Part shown: in pieces, positions 1-8,361 of the stretch
Layout: each line of letters starts with the position of its first letter
Numbering within the stretch: position 1 is the first letter of the stretch
From: Candidatus Cloacimonetes bacterium 4572_55
GTDB lineage: Bacteria; 4572-55
NCBI GenBank assembly: GCA_002084765.1
Contig: NBMB01000011.1
Coordinates: 1 to 45,729 of the forward strand
DNA length: 45,729 nt
Direction of reading: 5' to 3'
Program-made: the position numbers and the translations under genes
The notes under the pieces: model-generated
What the model saw: only the letters and a program-made list of their open reading frames with translations
Told to the model about the DNA's origin: nothing
The model's database searches: none

Positions 1-207
1 CAAACCGGGCAAGTGGAGATTCGAGTCTACAACATAACCGGTCAACGGGTCAAGACTTTGGTCAATGAGCCGCAGGAAGCCGGTTATTATTCGACGGTTT
101 GGGATGGGCGGAATGAGCAAGGTAGTCATGTGAGTAGCGGGACGTATTTCTATGTGGTCAAGGCTGGATCGGATGAGGCGACAAGAAAGATGGTTCTTAT
201 CCGGTGA
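1..207 (+). CDS. C-terminal end of a secreted protein with FlgD-like sorting domain (5' truncated by window edge)
   Basis: The reading frame is open from base 1 and stops with TGA at 205-207, so only the last 68 residues are visible. They form the FlgD-like immunoglobulin fold used as a C-terminal sorting signal by type IX-type secretion in FCB bacteria: 'VYNITGQRVKTL', then 'YYSTVWDGRNEQG', 'SSGTYFYVV' and the basic tail 'RKMVLIR'. The same module ends the proteins at 481-8346 and 31114-42681. The function of the full protein cannot be told from this fragment. An intrinsic terminator follows about 100 bp downstream. Confidence 0.85.
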   Translation, partial: QTGQVEIRVYNITGQRVKTLVNEPQEAGYYSTVWDGRNEQGSHVSSGTYFYVVKAGSDEATRKMVLIR

Positions 208-280
208 TATGACCTATGGACGCAAATTCTAAGGATCTTCAAAGATTCTTAGGGTTTAAAACAATTCTTAATTTGAGATA

Positions 281-299
281 ATCCGCGTAATCAGCGGAT
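281..299. repeat. short palindromic repeat, intergenic copy 1
   Basis: ATCCGCGTAATCAGCGGAT is an imperfect palindrome with arms ATCCGC/GCGGAT around a 7-base centre. A second intergenic copy lies at 434-452, and a tandemly expanded copy lies inside a coding region at 5248-5303. Confidence 0.75.
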
Positions 300-300
300 C

Positions 301-336
301 AAACTCCCAGAGGCGCGCGTCTTTGGGAGTTTTTTT
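301..336 (+). terminator. intrinsic terminator after the first gene
   Basis: AAACTCCCAGAG pairs with CTTTGGGAGTTT (12 pairs including one G-T) around a short GC-rich loop, and a run of T follows on the plus strand. The A-run before the stem means it could also work in the other direction. It separates the truncated gene from the giant gene downstream. Confidence 0.85.
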
Positions 337-433
337 CATATTCATGGGGAGTATAAGAAATTCTGCAGCGGATTAATAAAATTATGGTCATTAAGAGATT
401 TTTTTTGCATAATAGAACCTATTTGGATAGCTC

Positions 434-452
434 ATCCGCGTAATTTGCGGAT
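434..452. repeat. short palindromic repeat, intergenic copy 2
   Basis: ATCCGCGTAATTTGCGGAT has the same arms as the copy at 281-299 and differs only in the central bases. It lies just upstream of the giant gene's ribosome binding site. A TTG inside it would give an upstream in-frame start at 445, which is rejected in favour of 481. Confidence 0.75.
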
Positions 453-480
453 AAATCTGTGGACAAACAACGAGGTGAAT

Positions 481-3400
481 ATGATGTTAAGAGGTCTGGT
501 AAAATTTTTAGTCGCTATTCTTTTCCCTGTTTCCGTTTTTGCGCAGGCAGTGGATTTTCGATTTTCAAGCGAGACGGAAACCATCTATCAAGGCGACGAG
601 TTGACGGTTGACGTCATTATCGATCCCGAAATCGGGTTAGACGTGTATGAGATCAAAGCATACGCCCAGTATGAACCCACATTTTTTCATCCGCCGACGC
701 TGATCGACAGTCTCATTAGTCCTGACTTTGGCTGGGAGGTCAGCGATGTCGACTCTGGATTTGACGAGACCGGCGGTATATGGGGCGTGCAGTATCATAA
801 GCGCACCTCGGTGGGACCGGGATGGGCTCTGGGCCAAAGTCAAATAGCGTATCAGCTTCGCTTTCAGATAAAAGAGGGCGCGCCCTTGGGACAAACTGTG
901 ATCCGATTCGACGACCAAAATATCCTTCTGATCGATTCCGATTCGGTCTCTCATACAGTTCAGGCAGATTCCTTGACGTTGGTCCTCAATCCGCCGCCCA
1001 TTCATAATATCAGCTCGGACAGCCATCATCTGACGCTGCAGTCAGCGATTGACGGGGCTGGAGTCGGCGATACGATCGTGGTCATTGACGGCGCGCGGCA
1101 GCTCTATATCGAGGACTTGGTGATTGACAAAGCGGGTCTTGTGCTGATAGGCGCAAACCCAGACTCGACGATCATCAAGGGTGTCTCGACTTCGGCGCAG
1201 GGCGAGACAGGGACTCCCAATATTCGGATTCAAGCCGATAGTGTGCGAATCCGTAATTTCCGGATCGAAAGCCCTGACGTGATCGAGGGAAATTATGCAG
1301 TTGGAATTCTCCTGGACGGCGTCAATATCGAGATCGACCACAACAATTTCGTCTCGTATATGCAAGGAATTTCGCCAGGCGGAACTTTCCCACACGGCAA
1401 TGATGGCTTGACGAACGCCATGATCCGAACCGATATCGGATCCGAGATCGACATCGACGGTCTTCATATCCATCACAACCATTTTAGCGGGACGCCGGCA
1501 AAAGGTTATATCGGGATCGAGATCAATTATACAGAGGACGACGTCAACGATCCCGATAATCCCGCGCGGGTGGCGGATAACCACTTTGAAGGGACGGTAT
1601 GGCAGGGGATTGTCACAGCCCGCTCGTATACAAAGATCGAAAACAACGAGATTTCGACCCATACCGGCTTTTTGTCCGGGTGGAATAACTCGGCTCTGTC
1701 AGTCCGGGACAATGCGGGGCGCAGTCAAGATCGTATCGAGGTTCTGGGCAATATTGTGACTCACGGCGGGACAGGAACGGGTTTTGCCAATGGTCTGTTG
1801 ATCGGCTCGGCGGGTCAGAATCTTAGTGATATCGAGGTGTTTGAAAATCAGATTCAGGGGCAGCGATATGGAATCAGGGTCGAGTCGGGGCAAGCGGATA
1901 TCTCGATCCGTTACAATCAAATATATGAGAATAGTACCGCGGGTCTGGATTGCCCCACAGGTTCGCGCAGGGACGCCGTCGATGCTGAGCGAAATTGGTG
2001 GGGACGCGCGAATGGTCCCGCGCATGTCGATAATCCTCATGGCGACGCGGCTCTCGGCGACGCGGTGAACGGCTCCGCTGAAGTGATTCCTTGGTATGCC
2101 ACTCCGACCACCGCGCAGGATCGGGAATTTGTTCAGATCAACGACCCTGAGATCGCTTTTTCTGATTCGCTTCAGAGCGGGATCAACGCTGCGCTGATCC
2201 GCGGATTGGTCATAGCGAGTTCTCGCACATACACCGAAGACCTGACGATCCAGACAGACAATCTCGATATTGTGGGAGGAACCGGCGCGATTATTCAAGG
2301 CGTGACAACCTCGCCCATGGACAGTTTTCCCGCTATCGCGCCCAATATCGACGTCAGGGCGGACAGCGTCAGGTTGCATGGATTTACTATCGAAAGTCCG
2401 ACAACGGCAGTGGGCGTGGATTATGCGACGAGTATCGCGCTTGTCGGAATCGGTATCGAAGTTTATGACAACGTGTTTGTTTCTATGATGACTGGAACCC
2501 CGCCGGCTCAGCACGACGGCAAAACCAATGTCGCTATCCAAACTCAAAGCGCGGGGGGGCTGAATATTTATAGCAACACATTCCAGGGCGGTCCAGCGAA
2601 AGGATATTACGGCGTTATCGTGAGCCATACTATCGATAACCCGATCAATCCTATCATCATCAATGACAACAGCTTTGAGGGAAGGATCTGGCAAGCTGTA
2701 GCCACGGAACAATCCGATACGCGTATCACCATTAACCAGATTGCGACCGAGATCGGCTCAGATTCTGGATGGGATCACACTGGCGTTCGAATACCGGGCT
2801 GGTCCCCCCAAGAGCAACGTCGGGTGACGGTCGAGGGCAATGTGATCGAGTCTGATCCGAATCATCCGGAGTTTGGATTTGCTTCGGCTATCTCGATCGG
2901 CGGCAGCGGTCGCGATTTGATGGAGATATCGATCCTCCGCAACGTGATTTCTCGTCATGGAATCGGCGTGGATGTGATATCCGATCCTGACTCGATTTTT
3001 ATTAATTATAACAAGATCAGCGATAATACAATCGGCGTAAAAAACGCGGGAATCACAGGGCTGAACGCGCTTAGGAATTGGTGGGGAGCCGCGAATGGAC
3101 CGGATCATCCTAACAATCCCCATCTCATCGAAGAAGGCGATTCGGCTATCGACAACGTGAATTTTATCCCCTGGTACGCGACCCAAACCACAGATCCAGC
3201 TAACGAATTTGTCTCTGTGATGCACAACTCGGGTCTGATCGCGTTAGCCGACATGATTCAGGGAGGGATCGACGCCGCGTTAGACAATGGTCTTGTCCAA
3301 GTCTCTGCAGGCTCTTATGTTGAGAATATCTCAATCGGCAAAAACGGGCTGGAGCTTGCCGGAGAAAATATCGAGAACACGATCATAATAGGAACCGCAA

Positions 3401-6400
3401 CTCAGAATCAAGCGGATTTTCCTGCGGCTTATCCGAACATCGATCTGCAGGCTCGGGACGTACGCATCCACGACTTCACGATTGAAAGTCCGAGCGCGGG
3501 GGCTGGCGAGTATGCCACCGTTATCTTCCTGCATGGGCGGGATATCGAGATTGATCATAACCGGTTCATTTCATATTCTGAGGACACGATTCCCACCGGA
3601 GATTTTCCTAACGGAAACGATGGGCGCACAAATATGATGATCCGAACATTTAAGGATAACATCTATGATTACAGTGGTTTGCATGTCCACGACAACTCCT
3701 TTGACGGAGCGACGGGAAAGGGCTATTATGGTATCGTTCTGCAACATATCGAGGAGGGATTCGGAGACCCAAGCAACCCGATTGTGATCGAAAACAACAG
3801 CTTTAGCGGTCTGATCTGGCGAGCGATTTCTGTAGAGTACTCTCATGTGGAAATCATTGGGAACCAAATGGAATCGGAAGTCGAATTTATCAACGGATGG
3901 GACAATATTGGCGTACTGATCGAGGAACCAGACGGACGGGATCAAGAGGATATATCGCTCTCATGCAATCACATTTCCGGCTCCGGAGACAAAGGATTCT
4001 CCGACGGGGTCCGCATAGGTCGAGCCAATGGACAGAACCTCACCTCGATAGATAGCGACCATAATATTGTGACCGGAAATCGGATCGGTTTTCATACCCT
4101 TATCGACGCGGATCACGTGGCAATCCACAACAATCGTATCAGCGGCAATGTTTTTTACGGCGTGAAAAACGACGATGCAGTGTACTTGAATGCAGATGAG
4201 AACTGGTGGGGATGCGCGGCAGGTCCTGGGAGCCCTGGTTGCGATCTGATCGGCGGGAATGTGTCGGCAATATCGCCATTGAGCGAGGATACGATCGATC
4301 CGGATGATGACAAAATATGCACGCCAAACGATAACTGTCCCAATATTGAGAATCTCGATCAATCGGATAGCGACGACGACGGCGTGGGAGACAGTTGCGA
4401 TCTGTGCGTCGGTTTTGACGATAGCCTGGATGAGGACCACGACGCTATTCCAAACGGCTGCGATACGCCTTTGTCAGGGACAAATCTCCAGGCACTTGCG
4501 GTCTCCAATGTGCAGATCAATTTGACCTGGACTGACAATTCCGTTATTGAGGCTGGATTTAATGTGGAGCGGCGACTGGGTCAGGAGGGCGATTTCGTTC
4601 AGATCGCGCAAACCGGCGAGAATCAAGCCAACTATTCCGATCTGGGATTGGAGCCGGGAGTCCAATATTGCTATCGGGTTTTGGCTTATAACGATAGCGG
4701 TCCCTCGGATTATACAAATATCGCCTGCGACGCGACCAGCGTGACGCCCATCCAATTTACCGATGTGATCCAAAGTCTGGGCGCACAATCCAGCGGACCT
4801 ACCTATGCCGCGACATGGGTGGACAGTGATAACGACGGAGATGAAGACCTGTTCGTCACCGCGCATCACGACAGCAATTCCTACTTTCTTTACGACAGCT
4901 TTTCGGGTCAATTCATCAGCCGAGCCGCGCTTTATCAACTGGCCAATGCTTCGGAAAGTAACCAATGCGCATTGTGGGGAGACTTTGATAATGACAACGA
5001 TCTGGATCTGTTTCTGGGGATCAACGATCTGGAAAATCATCTCTATCGCAATGATGTCTCTCATTTTACCGAGATCACCGAAGCAGTGGGATTGGGCGAC
5101 GTATTCGGAAAGTCAAATAACGCGGCATGGGCGGATTATGATCTGGACGGCGACATCGATCTCTATCTCTGCCACCCGTATGGACAAGCGAACCATCTCT
5201 ATCGCAACGACAACGGCATCTTCACAGAAGTCTCCGCGGCGTCCCGCAATCAAAATAATCCGCGTAATCAAAATAATCCGCGTAATCTGCGTAATCTGCG
5301 GATAGATCCAGAATCAAAAGATATAAAGAGCGTGGCTGACACGAATGCGTATACTGAGGCGTGCGCGTGGGGCGATTTTGACAACGACGGAGACCCTGAT
5401 CTCTATTTGGCGAATAGGAGCCAGCCCAACCGTCTCTACCGGAACAACGGCAATGGGTCGTTTACCGACGTCGCGGTATCCATGAACATATCCGACGGTT
5501 CCAGCTATAGTCAAGGATGCGCTTGGGGCGATTATGATAATGACGGGGACTTAGATATGTTTGTGGCGAATATTTACGAGGGCAAGCTATATCGAAACGA
5601 TCTGCCCGATGAGACATTTACGGACGTAACCAACGCTTCTGGAATTAGCCTGAGCAGTTGCAAATCGCCTGTTTGGGTGGATGTAGATAACGACGGCGAT
5701 TTAGATATCTATATCGGCACCCAAAGTGAATCCGACCGGCTCTATATAAACGATAATGGTCAATTTAGCAATCAAGGGACCTCGCTTTTCGACATCAACA
5801 ACACCATGTCCACAAATGGCGTGGCGTGCGCGGATTTTGACAATAACGGATTCCTCGATCTCTATGCAAGCACTTTGTCGCAGAACTTTTTATACCAGAA
5901 TTCCGGCAATGAAAACAGTTGGTTCCATGTGCGTCTGCATGGAGACGGCGGGAACGCTTCCGGGATCGGAGCGAGAGTTCGGATTGTGGCTGGAGCGCAG
6001 AATCAGATTCGAGAAGTGGACGGTGGATCGGGGCATTTGTCGCAACACTCCTTGCCAGTGGAATTCGGGATCGGATTTGCTGAGATCGTGGATACGCTTG
6101 AGGTGCAATTCCCGGGCGGCAGTCATATCGTGATGACCAACCAAGCGATAAATCAGACCATGAATATCTATGAGGTCGATGAAACGCCGCCGAGTCCGAT
6201 CACATTGGAAGCGATCGAGACCACCCCTCGTACGATCACGATTCAATGGAACGCGCCGGGAGAAAATAATGGATATGGGTGGATATCCAGTTACGATTTT
6301 CGGTGGAGTTTGGAGCCGATTGACGAGGCAAATTGGGATCAAGCCGAGCCAGTCGATCCTCAGCCCCAACCAGCCGCGCCGCAAACGGTTCAGAATTATA

Positions 6401-8346
6401 CGATCAGCGACCTGTTTCCCTCAACAGTGATATATATTGCCGCAAAGGCGTATGATGAATCCGGAAACGAGTCGCCTCTCTCCAATATAGTTCAGAGCCA
6501 GACAAGCCCGGATCCAAATTATATTGGCGGATATATTTACATTCACGGCACGGTCACGCCGATTGATAATATTTTGGTGCAGGGTTGGGATAGCTACCCG
6601 GATGGTGTGATCCTCACGTCGGATACGACGAACGCGGCTGGATATTATCGCCTCATGGGCTTTCAGGAGGACCAAGAATACGATATCCGGGCGCACAGTC
6701 TGGAAGAGGAAAATTACCCCTATTTCCCTGGCGTATATGAGGGCGCGTCACCGCCCACAGACGCGGTCAATTTCTATCTGGAACCGACTCCCACGATCGC
6801 TCCAAACATCAATTTATGTCATTTCTCCTGCGAAACCGGCACACAGTTCAATGGATATGACCTTGTGGACGGCGATATTATCACAGCCCAAGATCCAAGA
6901 GGCACAATCTGCGGCATGTCGGACTATGTCGGCGGCGGCGGGTATGCTATGTTCGTATATGGCGACGATCCTTATACCGACGACGTGCAGGAGGGACCAC
7001 TTGATAATGAATTGATCACGTTTTATATCAACGGCTATCAAGCGGAAACGGTGAGCGGCGACCCGAATTTTCAGAGTATGGGGGCAAAGTCGGTCTGCTT
7101 ACGAGCGGGTGGGGCGAAAACAATGGCGATTCCCCTGATCGGAGAAAACGACGGCTCTAATGGATGGAACCTGATTTCTTGGAATGTGGACACGCCAAAC
7201 GATTCTGTACATGTGCTATTCGCGGACATTATGGAAAACGTCATGGCAATTTTGAGCTACGACAACGGCGCGCTCTCTTACCGTCCCGATATCCCGCCTG
7301 CGTTTAACAACTTGCGAATAGCGGACCACCTCCACGGATACTGGGTCAAAATGAGCCAATCCGGCACCCTTTCTCTCACTGGAACGGCTGTGTACGCGCA
7401 GACCCCGATCCCTCTGGATCATTCCTGGCATTTGGTCAGCTATATCCCGGATGAGCCGGATTCGATTCTGCACGGTATCGGTTCTATTTCGGGAAATGTG
7501 CGGGTTATTTTTGGATTCGACCGCTATCCCCAAAGCTATGATCCGGATCTGTATCCCATATTTACCACGCTGAACTGCCTGCGTCCCGGGTTTGGATACT
7601 GGTTCGGAATGATAAACCCGGACACGTTGATTTATCCCGAAGATCAGACAGGCTGCGGAGAACCCACAGAGAGAAATTGGATCGCCTCTGTCCAGAGTGA
7701 TCCCACAGAAAAAAACCCGATTCCCACAAGACAATGGGTTGATGTATATGCGGATAACTTTCATCTTGCCGGCGAGCGGATTCCGGTCGGAACAAAAGTC
7801 GCGGCTCTGGATCAGCAAGGATCTGTGTGCGGTCGATTTTTGACCGCAACATCGGGGCAATTCGGACTTATGCCAATTTACGGCGACGATCCCACGACCG
7901 AGACGAGAGAAGGACCCTCGATAGGTCAGAGCTTCTATCTGCGATTCTATCTGCTGGATGGGGAGATTTTCGACTCGACTCCGTTGGTGTGGACAGAGTT
8001 TGGCGATGTGATCAACGCGTCGAATCTGACGATTGCGGAGTCCGAGGAGATCCGACAGATTCCGGCTAAATTCTCTCTGCTTCAAAATTCGCCGAATCCC
8101 TTTAACCCAACCACGACCATTTCCTTTGAACTGCCGAAAGAGAGCAGGATTCAATTGCGGATTTATGACTCGGCTGGGCGATTGATACGCTCTCTGATTG
8201 ACAACGAAATTTTCCAATCTGGCTATCATCAAGCGGTCTGGGACGGAAAAAATGGAAAGGAAATCCCTGTCGGAAGCGGCGTTTATTTTTATCGTTTAAA
8301 AACCGAGCGACAAGAGGCTGTTCGTCGCATGGTGTTGTTACAATAA
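481..8346 (+). CDS. giant secreted protein: cohesin-like, three beta-helix blocks, TSP3, FnIII, FG-GAP/ASPIC, sorting domain
   Basis: Predicted 2621 residues. The start at 481 is chosen because a GAGGTG ribosome site sits just upstream and the product begins with a clean signal peptide (MMLRGLVKFLVAILFPVSVFAQA). Approximate order: cohesin-like beta-sandwich 24-175; three right-handed beta-helix (NosD/pectate-lyase-like) blocks at 175-550, 551-915 and 916-1270, each ending near an 'NWWG.A.GP' motif; acidic thrombospondin type-3-like calcium repeats ('DNCPN', 'DSDDDGVGDSCD') 1273-1325; FnIII 1330-1420; FG-GAP/VCBS repeats ('WGDFDNDGD.DLYLAN') 1423-1806; ASPIC/UnbV 1816-1890; FnIII 1900-2010; a carboxypeptidase-regulatory-like domain 2015-2100; two copies of a 'YGDDP...EGP' module; and a FlgD-like sorting domain at the C-terminus. 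It is probably exported and surface-attached or released. No catalytic residues could be identified, so an adhesive or glycan-binding role is inferred. The FG-GAP part carries an in-frame repeat insertion. Confidence 0.9.
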   Translation: MMLRGLVKFLVAILFPVSVFAQAVDFRFSSETETIYQGDELTVDVIIDPEIGLDVYEIKAYAQYEPTFFHPPTLIDSLISPDFGWEVSDVDSGFDETGGIWGVQYHKRTSVGPGWALGQSQIAYQLRFQIKEGAPLGQTVIRFDDQNILLIDSDSVSHTVQADSLTLVLNPPPIHNISSDSHHLTLQSAIDGAGVGDTIVVIDGARQLYIEDLVIDKAGLVLIGANPDSTIIKGVSTSAQGETGTPNIRIQADSVRIRNFRIESPDVIEGNYAVGILLDGVNIEIDHNNFVSYMQGISPGGTFPHGNDGLTNAMIRTDIGSEIDIDGLHIHHNHFSGTPAKGYIGIEINYTEDDVNDPDNPARVADNHFEGTVWQGIVTARSYTKIENNEISTHTGFLSGWNNSALSVRDNAGRSQDRIEVLGNIVTHGGTGTGFANGLLIGSAGQNLSDIEVFENQIQGQRYGIRVESGQADISIRYNQIYENSTAGLDCPTGSRRDAVDAERNWWGRANGPAHVDNPHGDAALGDAVNGSAEVIPWYATPTTAQDREFVQINDPEIAFSDSLQSGINAALIRGLVIASSRTYTEDLTIQTDNLDIVGGTGAIIQGVTTSPMDSFPAIAPNIDVRADSVRLHGFTIESPTTAVGVDYATSIALVGIGIEVYDNVFVSMMTGTPPAQHDGKTNVAIQTQSAGGLNIYSNTFQGGPAKGYYGVIVSHTIDNPINPIIINDNSFEGRIWQAVATEQSDTRITINQIATEIGSDSGWDHTGVRIPGWSPQEQRRVTVEGNVIESDPNHPEFGFASAISIGGSGRDLMEISILRNVISRHGIGVDVISDPDSIFINYNKISDNTIGVKNAGITGLNALRNWWGAANGPDHPNNPHLIEEGDSAIDNVNFIPWYATQTTDPANEFVSVMHNSGLIALADMIQGGIDAALDNGLVQVSAGSYVENISIGKNGLELAGENIENTIIIGTATQNQADFPAAYPNIDLQARDVRIHDFTIESPSAGAGEYATVIFLHGRDIEIDHNRFISYSEDTIPTGDFPNGNDGRTNMMIRTFKDNIYDYSGLHVHDNSFDGATGKGYYGIVLQHIEEGFGDPSNPIVIENNSFSGLIWRAISVEYSHVEIIGNQMESEVEFINGWDNIGVLIEEPDGRDQEDISLSCNHISGSGDKGFSDGVRIGRANGQNLTSIDSDHNIVTGNRIGFHTLIDADHVAIHNNRISGNVFYGVKNDDAVYLNADENWWGCAAGPGSPGCDLIGGNVSAISPLSEDTIDPDDDKICTPNDNCPNIENLDQSDSDDDGVGDSCDLCVGFDDSLDEDHDAIPNGCDTPLSGTNLQALAVSNVQINLTWTDNSVIEAGFNVERRLGQEGDFVQIAQTGENQANYSDLGLEPGVQYCYRVLAYNDSGPSDYTNIACDATSVTPIQFTDVIQSLGAQSSGPTYAATWVDSDNDGDEDLFVTAHHDSNSYFLYDSFSGQFISRAALYQLANASESNQCALWGDFDNDNDLDLFLGINDLENHLYRNDVSHFTEITEAVGLGDVFGKSNNAAWADYDLDGDIDLYLCHPYGQANHLYRNDNGIFTEVSAASRNQNNPRNQNNPRNLRNLRIDPESKDIKSVADTNAYTEACAWGDFDNDGDPDLYLANRSQPNRLYRNNGNGSFTDVAVSMNISDGSSYSQGCAWGDYDNDGDLDMFVANIYEGKLYRNDLPDETFTDVTNASGISLSSCKSPVWVDVDNDGDLDIYIGTQSESDRLYINDNGQFSNQGTSLFDINNTMSTNGVACADFDNNGFLDLYASTLSQNFLYQNSGNENSWFHVRLHGDGGNASGIGARVRIVAGAQNQIREVDGGSGHLSQHSLPVEFGIGFAEIVDTLEVQFPGGSHIVMTNQAINQTMNIYEVDETPPSPITLEAIETTPRTITIQWNAPGENNGYGWISSYDFRWSLEPIDEANWDQAEPVDPQPQPAAPQTVQNYTISDLFPSTVIYIAAKAYDESGNESPLSNIVQSQTSPDPNYIGGYIYIHGTVTPIDNILVQGWDSYPDGVILTSDTTNAAGYYRLMGFQEDQEYDIRAHSLEEENYPYFPGVYEGASPPTDAVNFYLEPTPTIAPNINLCHFSCETGTQFNGYDLVDGDIITAQDPRGTICGMSDYVGGGGYAMFVYGDDPYTDDVQEGPLDNELITFYINGYQAETVSGDPNFQSMGAKSVCLRAGGAKTMAIPLIGENDGSNGWNLISWNVDTPNDSVHVLFADIMENVMAILSYDNGALSYRPDIPPAFNNLRIADHLHGYWVKMSQSGTLSLTGTAVYAQTPIPLDHSWHLVSYIPDEPDSILHGIGSISGNVRVIFGFDRYPQSYDPDLYPIFTTLNCLRPGFGYWFGMINPDTLIYPEDQTGCGEPTERNWIASVQSDPTEKNPIPTRQWVDVYADNFHLAGERIPVGTKVAALDQQGSVCGRFLTATSGQFGLMPIYGDDPTTETREGPSIGQSFYLRFYLLDGEIFDSTPLVWTEFGDVINASNLTIAESEEIRQIPAKFSLLQNSPNPFNPTTTISFELPKESRIQLRIYDSAGRLIRSLIDNEIFQSGYHQAVWDGKNGKEIPVGSGVYFYRLKTERQEAVRRMVLLQ
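5248..5303 (+). repeat. palindromic repeat expanded in frame inside the FG-GAP coding region
   Basis: An 18-bp unit (AATCAAAATAATCCGCGT) occurs twice in tandem. It is followed by 9-bp units (AATCTGCGT, AATCTGCGG) ending in the GCGGAT arm of the intergenic palindromes at 281 and 434. All units are multiples of three, so the frame is kept and encodes NQNNPR, NQNNPR, NLR, NLR. Neighbouring FG-GAP repeats run directly from 'FT.V......' into 'CAWGD.DNDGD', so about 30 residues here look inserted. Confidence 0.8.
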
Positions 8347-8361
8347 CTCAGAGGAGAAAAT

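Noticed and set aside
445-480. Upstream TTG start for the first giant protein
   Set aside because: It lies inside a palindromic repeat, has no ribosome site, and would bury the clear signal peptide that starts at 481.
637-8232. Long minus-strand open frames opposite the first giant gene (for example 1699-2712 and 7216-8232)
   Set aside because: They are antisense shadows of a strongly biased coding frame, with no ribosome sites and low-complexity products without recognisable domains.
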